Below are positions 42,304-52,551 of a stretch of 64,000 bases of DNA, in pieces. The notes beneath the pieces are model-generated. The model saw only the letters and a list, made by a program, of their open reading frames with translations. It did no database searches and had not been told where the DNA came from. Where the stretch lies: assembly GCA_002698785.1 (NCBI GenBank), contig PAAG01000053.1, positions 1 to 64,000 of the forward strand. Reading direction: 5' to 3'. Each line of letters starts with the position of its first letter. The stretch's first letter is position 1. The stretch comes from Verrucomicrobiales bacterium. GTDB lineage: Bacteria; Verrucomicrobiota; Verrucomicrobiia; Verrucomicrobiales; DEV007. The position numbers were made by a program, and so were the translations under genes.

Positions 42304-43089
42304 TCAAATCGCACAATGCGACGTTTCACATTCTACATGGGGAAGCAGAGTGGGAAGGAGCTTTTTCAGGTGATCTAGGTCTCCAGTCGTCTCAATTTGT
42401 ATAGATGCGACATTTTCACCGTTGCCTCGCGCCGGGAGTTGCGACTCCACCCGCCGGGCGACGGCAACTCCTGTATCGATCACAAAAACGCTATCCGGAA
42501 GTCTGGCTTCGATAATCGAGCGCAGGAACGGGTAGTGTGTACAGCCGAGAACAATCGCATCGGCTCCTGTTTCGAGAATTGGCGTGAGGATCTCATCGAT
42601 AGCTGCCTCTGCTTCTGATCCGGAAAGTACTCCCGACTCCACCAACTCGACAAAACGCGGACATGGGCGCGTGATGACGCGCACACCCTGGGCATGTCTT
42701 GACACCAACTGGTGAAACTTTTCTCCTGCAATGGAGGCTTCCGTGGCGAGTACCCCGACAATGCCGGCGCGGCTCTTTTCTGCCGCAGGTTTCACACCGG
42801 GTTCCATCCCCACGATAGGGACAGGATATGTCGCGCGTAGATGCCCAACGGCATGAATCGTGGCGGAATTGCAGGCGATCACGATGATTCCTGCTCCGTG
42901 CGAGAGCAGGTAATCCGTAATCTCCACTACTCGTTCGCGAATTGTCTGCGGATCTTTGTTTCCATACGGGCACCATGCCGAATCTCCGACATAATGAAGG
43001 GGAGAAGATGGCAGAAGATTTCTAATCTCCCGCAACACCGATAGGCCACCTACCCCGGAATCGAGAATGCCGATGCGGGTTGGAGTCAT
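42304..43089 (-). CDS. murI: Glutamate racemase
   Basis: 261 residues from the ATG at 43089; a TTG six codons upstream is also in frame. It makes D-glutamate for peptidoglycan. Both catalytic Cys regions are visible: VIACNSATIHAVGHL near 70 and LGCTHYPFLRSI near 185, together with IGILDSGVGGLSVLREI and YVGDSAWCPYGNKDPQTI. Length and motifs fit MurI. It is the first gene of a minus-strand group with a sulfatase and an ABM protein. Confidence 0.95.
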   Translation of the reverse strand: MTPTRIGILDSGVGGLSVLREIRNLLPSSPLHYVGDSAWCPYGNKDPQTIRERVVEITDYLLSHGAGIIVIACNSATIHAVGHLRATYPVPIVGMEPGVKPAAEKSRAGIVGVLATEASIAGEKFHQLVSRHAQGVRVITRPCPRFVELVESGVLSGSEAEAAIDEILTPILETGADAIVLGCTHYPFLRSIIEARLPDSVFVIDTGVAVARRVESQLPARGNGENVASIQIETTGDLDHLKKLLPTLLPHVECETSHCAI

Positions 43090-43216
43090 GGATTCGGTTT
43101 CGCTCAAATGGAGAAAGTCGGATTGAATTCAATAATTTGCCCGACCAGAACATTCTTGCAACTGAGTAGAGGCTGGGAAGACACGCCGGATATAACCCAT
43201 TGCGGCGTTGGGAGGA

Positions 43217-44977
43217 ATGAGTTATGGAGACAATTTTTGCGTGGACCTTCCCTCGCTAAATTCCTCGTTGTATCTGATAGACGCGATCGGCCCGTTTTTT
43301 CCCGGGTACGAGCGTTTTCGGATCAACTGGTCCAAGCTTCCCTGGATTCGATTCGAGTCCATGAATAAGGAAGAGCTTGCTGAAGTCTTTACCCAGATCC
43401 GCAAAGACATGGCTCGCTTCTGCAAAAGCGTGGCTGAAATTGGCTACAACGGGGTCACCCTCGACGATGTCCCTCACCTCGCAGACCACGAGTTTTACGA
43501 AGAGTCTGTCCGAGCTCGAATTCGCCTTTACAGGGAAGAGTTCCGCAAGCTGTTCGAAGTTATCAGGGAGTCTGGTCTGAATATCTACCTCACCATGGAT
43601 ATTCTCACCTTCACCCCGGCTCTGGAGCGGAGGTTGGGAAATAATGAGAGGAAGCAGAAGAAGTTTCTCACTGAGCTTCTGGATGGTTTCTTCGTCGACT
43701 TTCCCGAGGTGGCAGGTGTCGTATTCCGTATTGGTGAGAGTGATGGCCTCGATGTAAAAGAAGAATTTCGCAGCAAGCTCGTGCTCAAGAAACCCGCTAT
43801 GGTGAATCGCTTCCTCAAAGCGATTCTACCCGTCTTCGAAAAGCATGGACGACGCTGCATCTTTCGGACCTGGACCGTCGGAGCGCATGAAGTAGGGGAC
43901 CTGATCTGGCACCATGCCACACTGGAAAAGACGGTCGACGGAATCGATAGCCCGAACTTGGTATTGTCCATGAAGTACGGCGAGTCGGACTTCTTTCGAT
44001 ATCTCTCCCTGAACCGCAACTTCTTCGTTACCGAGATTCCCAAGATCGTCGAATTGCAGACCCGCAGAGAATACGAAGGCTGCGGGGAGTACCCCTGTTT
44101 TGTAGGAAACGACTACGAGCAACTCGCCATCGAGCTACGCGAGGCACCCAACGTCATCGGCATCTCCGTCTGGTGCCAGACCGGGGGTTGGACCCCGTTT
44201 CGTCGGCTCGCATTTCTCGAAGACGCAGGCATCTGGACAGAGATAAACACCTTCGTCACCCTCCGGCTCTTCAAGCATGGCGAACTGGTTGAGGAAGCCA
44301 TCTCGCACCTTCCCAATGTCGAAAAGCCCGCCTCCCTGATCGAACTGCTCCGCCTGTCGGAAGAGGTCGTCATTGAACTGCTTTACCTGCCCGACTTTGC
44401 GCGTCGCCGGCTCTACTTTCGGCGAGTCCGCATTCCTTCTCTTATCGGTGTCTATTGGCACAACATCTTCGTTTCTCATTCACTCAAGAAGATGCTGAGC
44501 CATTTCGTCGAGGACGGAGAGGCCAGCATTCGTTCTGGTTATGCTGCGATGGCGAAGATCAGGCGGATGCGTACCCTCGCACTCGAGTGCCACCTGCCCG
44601 AGGAAGATGTCGAATACATGGAATACACCTTCGGCATCATTGCTCTGGCCCGGGAGTATTTCTTCAGGCCGTTTGATAAAGACATCCGGAAGCGCCTGGA
44701 AAAGGCCAAGAAAAAATACAAAAAGCGATATCCGAAAGGCTCCCGTTTCCGCTACACCGTGAAGCTCGACTTCAAGCCCTTCAAACTCTCACGGCGCTAC
44801 TTCCGGTGGTTTTTCAACTACCTTGTCCGTCATACGCCAGGCTATCGTTACATAGACAGGATCATCGGGATGAGGCTTCTCTCGATCGCGTATTTTGTTC
44901 TCAAGCGTTCCCGACCGAAAATGGTTCCCAAGATCGCCCGCAAAAGTGCCATGGGCATCGATGCTGTTTTTAAATAG
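43217..44977 (+). CDS. Hypothetical protein, probable TIM-barrel glycoside-hydrolase-like
   Basis: 586 residues if started at the ATG 43217; a GGAGGA lies only one base before it, which is too close to be a good ribosome site, so the start is uncertain. Residues about 30-350 alternate strands and helices as in an (alpha/beta)8 barrel: IRFESMNKEELAEVFTQ, YNGVTLDDVPHLADHEFY, LNIYLTMDILTFTPALERRL, FPEVAGVVFRIGESDG, RCIFRTWTVGAHEVGDL and VIGISVWCQTGGWTPFRRLAF. The repeated acidic ends of strands look like a glycoside hydrolase active site, but no family could be assigned. The C-terminal 230 residues are helical and basic. No signal peptide is seen. Confidence 0.55.
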   Translation: MSYGDNFCVDLPSLNSSLYLIDAIGPFFPGYERFRINWSKLPWIRFESMNKEELAEVFTQIRKDMARFCKSVAEIGYNGVTLDDVPHLADHEFYEESVRARIRLYREEFRKLFEVIRESGLNIYLTMDILTFTPALERRLGNNERKQKKFLTELLDGFFVDFPEVAGVVFRIGESDGLDVKEEFRSKLVLKKPAMVNRFLKAILPVFEKHGRRCIFRTWTVGAHEVGDLIWHHATLEKTVDGIDSPNLVLSMKYGESDFFRYLSLNRNFFVTEIPKIVELQTRREYEGCGEYPCFVGNDYEQLAIELREAPNVIGISVWCQTGGWTPFRRLAFLEDAGIWTEINTFVTLRLFKHGELVEEAISHLPNVEKPASLIELLRLSEEVVIELLYLPDFARRRLYFRRVRIPSLIGVYWHNIFVSHSLKKMLSHFVEDGEASIRSGYAAMAKIRRMRTLALECHLPEEDVEYMEYTFGIIALAREYFFRPFDKDIRKRLEKAKKKYKKRYPKGSRFRYTVKLDFKPFKLSRRYFRWFFNYLVRHTPGYRYIDRIIGMRLLSIAYFVLKRSRPKMVPKIARKSAMGIDAVFK

Positions 44978-45132
44978 ACCGTTTCTCAAAAGTATTTTCG
45001 TGAATCGACCGAGTCAGAGTTTTTAGGAGCAAGGCGCATCGAAGGAGTGGGGTAAGCCCCATGACTGAGATGAAACGCAGCTACTGGAAAATCTGGCCGG
45101 TTTAAGAATCACCACGAGCGAAGCGAGCAAAT

Positions 45133-45150
45133 CCCCCCCCAAAAAAAAAA
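45133..45150 (+). repeat. Homopolymer tract C8A10 abutting a possible start codon
   Basis: Eight C (45133-45140) are followed by ten A (45141-45150), the last being the A of the in-frame ATG at 45150 of the sulfatase gene. The preceding 130 bases (about 45000-45130) are gene-free, with small stems such as ggggtaagcccc near 45050. Such tracts are prone to slippage and could change expression. Confidence 0.6.
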
Positions 45151-45197
45151 TGAATTCGATTGGCGAAAAGACTTTTGAGAAGCGGTCTCTATCCCCT

Positions 45198-46625
45198 ATG
45201 AGAAATGTCCTGCTTCTCTTGCTCGCCCTGACCGGAATCACATTCGGACAGGACAAGCCTAACATCCTCTTCATTGCCGTAGACGATCTTCGTCCCGAAC
45301 TTGGAACCTACGGCGCCACTCCCAAGACGCCAAACCTCGACGAGTTTGCTGCCAGCGGTATCCGCTTTGACCGAGCCTACTGTAATCAGGCCGTCTGTGG
45401 TGCATCACGCCTCTCCATCATGGGCGGGCTCTATCCGACCAAGACCGGCGAGCAGACATTCCACGTCACCGGATGGAGGAAACGCCATCCGGACTTGCTG
45501 ACGCTCCAGCAGTATTTCGGGCAGAGCGGCTACCACACCGTCGGGTCAGGAAAAATCTACCACGGCAGCTCTGGTCCCGGCGTGGATCCCGAAAACTGGG
45601 ATGAGTGGATCATGGTCCCCGGAAAAGGATATGCCCTCGAAGAGAGCATGGCCGAGGCAAAGCGTCTTCGTAAGGCGCATCCGAAACGCGATCCCAAAGA
45701 CTTCCGTGGCACCACCACCGAGATGGCCGATGTCAGTGACGATGTCTACGTCGACGGAGCAAGATCTATCGATGCCGCTAAGCGCATCAAAAAGCTGGCA
45801 AAACAGGACCAGCCCTTCTTCTTCGCGGTCGGCTTTGTAAAACCGCACCTTCCTTTCGTCGCGCCAAAGAAATATTGGGATCTCTACGACAGGGGAGACT
45901 TCTCGATGCCCGCCAATCTCTCCGTCCCACCCGGCTATCCAGACTACGCACGCAACGCCAAGGCCGGAGAGATGAGCAAATACTCCGACTACGAAGGAAA
46001 GTCTCCCAAAGACTTCTCCGATGGTCTCAACAAACGTCTCCTCCACGGCTACGCCGCCTGCGTCAGCTACACCGATGCGAATGTAGGCCGCGTCCTCGAC
46101 GCCTTGGAAGAATCCGGCGAAGCCGAAAATACCATTGTCGTCTTCTGGGGCGATCACGGATGGAAACTCGGAGATCACCACAGCTGGTGCAAACACACCA
46201 ACTTCGAAGTCGACACCCGCGTCCCCCTCATCATGCGGGTTCCTGGGAATGCGACCGGAGCCACCACCGATTCGCTCGTCGAACTGATCGACCTTTATCC
46301 CACCCTCTGCGACCTCGCCGGACTGGAAATACCCAGCCACGTCCAGGGCAAGAGCTTCCTTTCCCTCTTGGACGATCCCTCCCGACCCAATCGCACCAGT
46401 GCCTACAGTTCCTATCCCCACGGCAAGAAAATCGGCCACAGCATCCGCATGGGAGACTTCCGCTACACCGAGTGGTACGACAAAGAAGGTGGCAATCCAG
46501 AAGCAGCCGTGCTGACTGATCTCGAGAGTGACCCGGGGGAAGTGACAAACATTATCAAGAATTCCGATAGCCTCGCAGAAGTTCGGGAAGAACTACGCAA
46601 GCGCATAGCATCGGCATTGAAGTAG
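45198..46625 (+). CDS. Secreted sulfatase, iduronate-2-sulfatase-like
   Basis: 475 residues from the ATG at 45198, which directly starts a signal peptide (MRNVLLLLLALTGITFG). The in-frame ATG at 45150 would add 16 residues and is less likely. The metal site is LFIAVDDLRPELGTYG, and the formylglycine motif reads C-G-A-S-R (VCGASRLSIMGG), with Ala where Pro is more common. Further conserved parts: GSGKIYHGSS, AVGFVKPHLPFVAPKKYWDLYD, FWGDHGWKLGDHHSWCKHTNFE. Close to iduronate-2-sulfatases of PVC bacteria. Convergent with a ParA-like gene, with a bidirectional terminator between. Confidence 0.92.
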   Translation: MRNVLLLLLALTGITFGQDKPNILFIAVDDLRPELGTYGATPKTPNLDEFAASGIRFDRAYCNQAVCGASRLSIMGGLYPTKTGEQTFHVTGWRKRHPDLLTLQQYFGQSGYHTVGSGKIYHGSSGPGVDPENWDEWIMVPGKGYALEESMAEAKRLRKAHPKRDPKDFRGTTTEMADVSDDVYVDGARSIDAAKRIKKLAKQDQPFFFAVGFVKPHLPFVAPKKYWDLYDRGDFSMPANLSVPPGYPDYARNAKAGEMSKYSDYEGKSPKDFSDGLNKRLLHGYAACVSYTDANVGRVLDALEESGEAENTIVVFWGDHGWKLGDHHSWCKHTNFEVDTRVPLIMRVPGNATGATTDSLVELIDLYPTLCDLAGLEIPSHVQGKSFLSLLDDPSRPNRTSAYSSYPHGKKIGHSIRMGDFRYTEWYDKEGGNPEAAVLTDLESDPGEVTNIIKNSDSLAEVREELRKRIASALK

Positions 46626-46646
46626 GTCGCTATTTCTAGACGCACA

Positions 46647-46674
46647 AAAGGCTCCCCGTTTCCGGAGAGCCTTT
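46647..46674. terminator. Bidirectional terminator between convergent genes
   Basis: aaaggctc...gagccttt: an 8-base outer stem, with a small inner stem (ccg/cgg) and flanking A- and T-runs on the two sides. It is placed between the sulfatase stop (46625) and the convergent ATPase stop (46704). Confidence 0.75.
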
Positions 46675-46703
46675 CGTTGGTGTATGAGGGTAAATTTGAC
46701 CGA

Positions 46704-47411
46704 TTAGAAATCGAGGGCAACGGAGCCGATCTCGTCTGGAATGAGATAATCCTGGGCCGCACCGAGCGATTCAGAAGTGCGCTCGAGCCACTGAGTGATC
46801 TGGACTTCGGCAAATCGGGGAAGCTCGGCTGGATTGTTGAGAGCTTCGGCGAAGGTGACGTCTGTGCTTTCCAGTGCTGTCTCCAGTTCTTCGGAAATTC
46901 CGGGGATATCGACCTGAGAAGCGCCAAGGTAGCGGATCGCTTTGTCAGCGAGGCTGCCTTTCCACTTCACTTCGAACCGTTCGTCACCGGGGAGGTGAGC
47001 GATCACGTAGTTGGCCTGATCGGCAAAAATTTCGGTGAGGTCACAAATCTCTTCGTTGCAGCGTTCGTTACGAGTGTCCGGAATGACGAGCGTCATTTCA
47101 GCGTCCAGTTCAGCAAGAAGGTTCTCGAGATCGCGCTCTTCGCAGAATTCGCCCCAGTTGCGTGCTGCACCTGAGTGAACGTCTAGAACGACGGCCTCAT
47201 AGCTGTCGATCGCGCCGATCAGTTGTGATGTTTCAAATTGATCCTCGAGGTCCCAGAATTCTCCTGGAAACGTGTCGGTCATGTCCATTTCGTCAGAGGT
47301 GACGAGCAGATGTTTGACTTCAAGATTGGTGAGGTGGTGAGAGATGGCCCGGGCCGTGGAGGACTTTCCGGAGCGCTCCAAATCATTAACTACGACGATG
47401 AGCTTTTTCAT
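46704..47411 (-). CDS. ParA/MinD-like P-loop protein with deviant Walker A
   Basis: 235 residues, ATG start. The N-terminus IVVVNDLERSGKSSTARAISHHL has the ParA layout (strand, P-loop, GKSS-T) but starts the loop with N-D-L-E instead of K-G-G-x. The second strand HLLVTSDEM and the VVLDVHSGAA segment (Walker A' / switch II-like Asp) fit the fold, as does the VIPDTRNER part. It lacks a helix for membrane attachment. Partner genes (ParB or MinE-like) are absent nearby. It may position a cell component or act as a regulatory ATPase. Confidence 0.65.
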   Translation of the reverse strand: MKKLIVVVNDLERSGKSSTARAISHHLTNLEVKHLLVTSDEMDMTDTFPGEFWDLEDQFETSQLIGAIDSYEAVVLDVHSGAARNWGEFCEERDLENLLAELDAEMTLVIPDTRNERCNEEICDLTEIFADQANYVIAHLPGDERFEVKWKGSLADKAIRYLGASQVDIPGISEELETALESTDVTFAEALNNPAELPRFAEVQITQWLERTSESLGAAQDYLIPDEIGSVALDF

Positions 47412-47626
47412 GGCAGGTCAAATTTTGCAATACGACTATAAATTTTATAATTATACGCGCAAGACAAAAGTTAAGATATTTTAAAATTTTTGTAAGCCGT
47501 TATAAATTGGCTGAGGAGGGTTTCTGTTTGTTTGTTTCTGAGGAGCAAGAGTTCATGACTCCGCGTTATTGACGGATATGGACCGTTCTCATTTGAAAAA
47601 CGTTCATTTTTTTACGAGCCTCGGAC

Positions 47627-49081
47627 ATGGCCCCTCGTTTTTTTTACCTTGTATTTTCTTGTCATTTTCTGCTGCTGGCGTGTTTTCCAGCCAGGGCGGA
47701 AGATGCGAAGCCAAATATTCTGTTCCTTTTCACCGACGACCAGGCCCCATGGGCATTCGGAGCGGCAGGAAATAAGGAAGCCAGCACGCCGAATCTGGAT
47801 CAGTTGGCGAAAGAGGGGATGTATCTCCCGAACAGCTTCACGGTGACCCCAGTCTGTTCTCCGAGCCGGGTAGAACTCTGGACCAGTCGCTACGGCAGCG
47901 AAGTGGGCATTACCGATTGGATCAAACCACAGGCCCGCTTCTTTACGGACAATCCTCAGGATCAACCCGGCATCGACCCCTCCCTGCCCAACGTGGCCAA
48001 GCAACTGAAGTCGGCCGGTTACTCGACCGCTTTGATCGGGAAATACCACCTCGGAGAGCGCCCGGAATGCCACCCTACAAACGTGGGATTCGACTATTTC
48101 ATGGGTTTCCTGGAAGGAGGCACCACACCTGAAAACCCAACTCTGGAGAAAGATGGCGAAAACAAATCATTCAAGGGCCTCACCGTGGATATCCTCACAG
48201 AGGATGCTCTCGAATACCTGAAGAACGCAAAGGACAAAGAAAACCCTTTCTTTCTCTCGGTGCACTACCGCGCGCCCCATACAAAGTGGCTGCCCGTGGC
48301 ACCATCCGACTGGGAGCCTTTTGAAAACCTCGACCCGACTCTCGCCCATCCCGATTACCCCGGACTCGATGTGGAGCGGGCCAAGCGCATGATGCGGGAA
48401 TATCTCGCCAGCGTAAAGGGCGTCGACCGAAACGTCGGCCGGATCCTGAAACTCCTCAATGAGCTGGGTTTCTCCGAGAATACAGTCGTCGTCTACACCT
48501 CAGACCACGGCTACAACATGGCTCACAACGGAATCTGGCATAAAGGGAACGGCCACTGGCTCCTCAAAAAGGAGATGATGCCACCAGCCACCGAAAATAT
48601 TCCTGCCGGACAGCGGCCTAATCTCTACGACAATTCTATCCGAATACCCACCATCGTCAGGTGGCCTGAGAAGATTCAACCCGGCACTGTCTGTGAAAAT
48701 AGTGTGACAAACCTGGATTGGTTTCCCACCTTCGCCGAAATCGCTGGCGCTCCGCTGGAAAAGGATTCGGTGGTAAGGGGGCGGAGCATTGTGAGCCTCC
48801 TTGATGGATCATCGGCCGACTGGGAAGACGAGGTCTTTCTTCAGTATTCAACCAAACATCAGTCCAGGACTCATATGAGGGGCTGGAGATCCCGCAGTTA
48901 CAAGCTCGTCAGAGATTTTCTGAACCCTGAAAGAGACGAATTCTACGATCTCAAAGCCGATCCAGGGGAAACGGAAAACCTGATCCACCGCCTGCCAGAG
49001 GGTCTTGAGTCGGTGATCCAGGAATTCGACCGCAAAATACGCACGGAAATGGAGAAGATTGGAGACAATGTTGACGGCTGA
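47627..49081 (+). CDS. Secreted sulfatase
   Basis: 484 residues, ATG start. Signal peptide: FFYLVFSCHFLLLACFPARAED. Metal site NILFLFTDDQAPWAFG, formylglycine motif C-S-P-S-R (VCSPSRVELWTSR), GYSTALIGKYHLGE, YTSDHGYNMAHNGIWHKGNG. The length fits type I sulfatases. The divergent ParA-like gene lies 216 bases upstream. It ends 168 bases before the gap gene. Probably acts on sulfated polysaccharides outside the cytoplasm. Confidence 0.92.
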   Translation: MAPRFFYLVFSCHFLLLACFPARAEDAKPNILFLFTDDQAPWAFGAAGNKEASTPNLDQLAKEGMYLPNSFTVTPVCSPSRVELWTSRYGSEVGITDWIKPQARFFTDNPQDQPGIDPSLPNVAKQLKSAGYSTALIGKYHLGERPECHPTNVGFDYFMGFLEGGTTPENPTLEKDGENKSFKGLTVDILTEDALEYLKNAKDKENPFFLSVHYRAPHTKWLPVAPSDWEPFENLDPTLAHPDYPGLDVERAKRMMREYLASVKGVDRNVGRILKLLNELGFSENTVVVYTSDHGYNMAHNGIWHKGNGHWLLKKEMMPPATENIPAGQRPNLYDNSIRIPTIVRWPEKIQPGTVCENSVTNLDWFPTFAEIAGAPLEKDSVVRGRSIVSLLDGSSADWEDEVFLQYSTKHQSRTHMRGWRSRSYKLVRDFLNPERDEFYDLKADPGETENLIHRLPEGLESVIQEFDRKIRTEMEKIGDNVDG

Positions 49082-49159
49082 TTGGGCCGAATCCTGCTCT
49101 ATGTGTCGAGACCGGCATCGGCTTTTCCTTTGACGGGCACACATTCCTCATTAGGGTAG

Positions 49160-50248
<1,089 letters not shown>

Positions 50249-50276
50249 TTTTGATTTCGAAAGAAATTCTTTAATC

Positions 50277-50317
50277 GAAAGCGCCCCCAGCTGCTCCAGT
50301 TGGCGGGCGCTTTTTTT
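50277..50317 (+). terminator. Rho-independent terminator between gap and pgk
   Basis: aaagcgcccccagc...ggcgggcgctttttttt: a GC-rich stem with seven T after it, 30 bases after the gap stop and 30 bases before the pgk start. It should reduce read-through into pgk. Confidence 0.8.
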
Positions 50318-50346
50318 CTGACACCAAGCAAAACCATTTTCTCACT

Positions 50347-51546
50347 ATGAAACTTTCTATTCGTGATATCGATCCTGCCGGGAAGCGCGTCCTCATGCGC
50401 GTCGACTTCAATGTGCCTCTCAACGACGAGGGCAACATCACTGACGACACCCGTATTACGGCGGCGATTCCTTCCATTGAGCACCTCACCAACGCAGGTG
50501 GTAAGGTCATCCTCATGTCTCACCTCGGTCGTCCCAAGGGAGAAAAGAATCCCAAATACTCTCTCAAGCCAGCCGCAGATCGTCTCGGCGAGCTGATTTC
50601 TGCACCCGTGAAATTTGCGGAAGACTGCGTCGGCGAAGTGGCAGAAGCCGCTGTAGCGGACCTGAAAGACGGAGAGGTTCTTCTTCTCGAGAACGTTCGC
50701 TTTTACGCGGAAGAGGAAAAGAACGAAGCTGAATTTTCCAAGAAGCTCGCCTCTCTCGGCGATATCTACGTGAACGATGCATTTGGAACAGCGCACCGTG
50801 CCCACGCTTCCACTGCTGGCGTTACGGAATACATCGACACCTGTGCGATGGGCTTTCTCATCGAAAAGGAACTCGAATTCCTCGTCACGAAACTGGAAGA
50901 GCCGAAGCGTCCTTTCGTCGTGATCATGGGTGGTGCGAAGGTTTCCGATAAAATCGAAGTGCTGAATCGCCTCATGGACAAAGCCGACGCATTCATCATC
51001 GGTGGAGCCATGGCAAACACCTTCCGCCTTGCTCAAGGATATGAGATCGGAAACAGCCTTGCTGAGAAAGATAAGACCGAGCTTGCACTCAAGATCCTGA
51101 AAACCGCCGAAGAGAACAATACCGAGTTTCTTCTTCCTGCTGACACACGCTATGCTGCGGAATTCGCCGACGACGCACCTACGGCTGTAACGGCACCATG
51201 GGAAGACGGTGGAGCCATTCCTGCTGACCAGGAAGGTATCGACATCGGTGACAAAGCGATCGAAGAGTTTGCCGCTAAAATTGCGGAAGCAGGCACTGTA
51301 GTCTGGAACGGACCAATGGGTGTGTTCGAGAAGCGTGGTTTCGACATCGGCACCAAAGCTGTCGGTGAAGCCATTGCCAACAATACTGAGGCGGTAACCA
51401 TCGTTGGTGGTGGAGACTCCGTCACAGCTGCGAACCAATTTGGATTCGGCGAAAAGATGGACCACATGTCTACTGGTGGAGGTGCTTCCCTGGAGCTTCT
51501 CGAAGGGAAAGAGCTTCCCGGAATCGCCGCGTTGGACGACAAATAA
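50347..51546 (+). CDS. pgk: Phosphoglycerate kinase
   Basis: 399 residues, ATG start. It transfers phosphate between 1,3-bisphosphoglycerate and ADP. RVDFNVPLNDEGNITDDTRI (substrate site) lies at the N-terminus, with SHLGRPKG, VYVNDAFGTAHRAHAST-type (here IYVNDAFGTAHRAH), GGAKVSDKIEVL and GGGDSVTAANQFG near the C-terminus. Length is normal. tpiA follows 32 bases downstream, so the two are likely co-transcribed. Confidence 0.98.
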   Translation: MKLSIRDIDPAGKRVLMRVDFNVPLNDEGNITDDTRITAAIPSIEHLTNAGGKVILMSHLGRPKGEKNPKYSLKPAADRLGELISAPVKFAEDCVGEVAEAAVADLKDGEVLLLENVRFYAEEEKNEAEFSKKLASLGDIYVNDAFGTAHRAHASTAGVTEYIDTCAMGFLIEKELEFLVTKLEEPKRPFVVIMGGAKVSDKIEVLNRLMDKADAFIIGGAMANTFRLAQGYEIGNSLAEKDKTELALKILKTAEENNTEFLLPADTRYAAEFADDAPTAVTAPWEDGGAIPADQEGIDIGDKAIEEFAAKIAEAGTVVWNGPMGVFEKRGFDIGTKAVGEAIANNTEAVTIVGGGDSVTAANQFGFGEKMDHMSTGGGASLELLEGKELPGIAALDDK

Positions 51547-51578
51547 TTTCAAGAAACTGACCTGAAACACTTACTATT

Positions 51579-52346
51579 ATGAGCCGCAAACCTATCATCG
51601 CCGCGAACTGGAAAATGAACATGACGCCTTCGGAAACCTCAGCGTTTCTGGAGCCGTTCCTGAGCACATTTTCTGAGCCTACCTCGGTAGACATCGTGAT
51701 TGCCCCTCCTTTCATTTCCCTGCCAAAGGCTGCGGAAACGGTAACTGACAATCCAGCTGTTGCGCTTTCAGCGCAGAACATGTCTCACGAAGCATCCGGT
51801 GCCTTCACTGGAGAAGTGAGTGCTGCCATGCTGAAGGAAGTTCCCGTTGAATACGTGATTCTCGGTCACAGCGAGCGTCGTTCTCTGTATGGAGAAGACG
51901 ATGCTGTAATCAACAAGAAGGTGAAAGCCACTCTGGAAGCGGGCTTCAAGCCGATCCTTTGTATTGGCGAGTCACTCGAAGAGCGCGACGGCGGCCAGCT
52001 GGAAGCTGTTCTCACCACTCAGTTGGAAGGCAGTCTGGCTGACATTACTGCTGAGCAGATGGCCGATGTAGTTATCGCTTACGAACCAGTCTGGGCAATC
52101 GGTACAGGCCGCACAGCGACACCCGAGCAGGCCCAGGAGACGCAGGCATTCGTGCGCAGCGTCCTCACGAAGTTGTTCGGTGACGATGTTGCTGGCGCAA
52201 CTCGCATTCAATATGGCGGTAGCGTAAAGCCAGGGAACGCGGGCGAGCTCATCGGGCAGCCTGACATTGATGGTTTCCTCGTCGGTGGTGCCAGCCTCGA
52301 TCCAAGCAGCTTTGCAGACATTGTGAAAGCCGGAGCTGCTGGCTGA
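51579..52346 (+). CDS. tpiA: Triosephosphate isomerase
   Basis: 255 residues, ATG start. It interconverts dihydroxyacetone phosphate and glyceraldehyde-3-phosphate. IIAANWKMN supplies the active-site Lys, ILGHSERR the His, and AYEPVWAIGTG the Glu; GGSVKPGNAGELI and DGFLVGGASLDPSSF close the phosphate site. Length is typical. It ends the glycolytic group; a terminator lies at 52401. Confidence 0.98.
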   Translation: MSRKPIIAANWKMNMTPSETSAFLEPFLSTFSEPTSVDIVIAPPFISLPKAAETVTDNPAVALSAQNMSHEASGAFTGEVSAAMLKEVPVEYVILGHSERRSLYGEDDAVINKKVKATLEAGFKPILCIGESLEERDGGQLEAVLTTQLEGSLADITAEQMADVVIAYEPVWAIGTGRTATPEQAQETQAFVRSVLTKLFGDDVAGATRIQYGGSVKPGNAGELIGQPDIDGFLVGGASLDPSSFADIVKAGAAG

Positions 52347-52400
52347 TTAAAACCAAAGGCAGAGGCCCTCCGCCCCGGAGAGTCACGATACCTTTACAGA

Positions 52401-52430
52401 GCCCGCCACCGGAAGGTGGCGGGCTTTTTT
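52401..52430 (+). terminator. Rho-independent terminator after tpiA
   Basis: gcccgccacc-ggaa-ggtggcgggc, a 10-base perfect stem with a 4-base loop, followed by six T. Confidence 0.88.
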
Positions 52431-52551
52431 GTCGACTGCAGGAAAAAAGAAGCGGTTGAAACCCACTGAAAACGAACGCTTTTTCAAATATTGGCGAGCG
52501 AGTTCACTCGTTTCTTTTTCATAGGCTCTCCCGATTGTCCGTCGAACGGGT

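Noticed and set aside
41636-42373. Plus-strand frame opposite the sulfatase and murI
   Set aside because: It overlaps two certain genes and has no recognisable domain.
45546-46439. Antisense frame within the sulfatase at 45198
   Set aside because: Gly/Val-rich shadow composition; the plus-strand sulfatase is certain.
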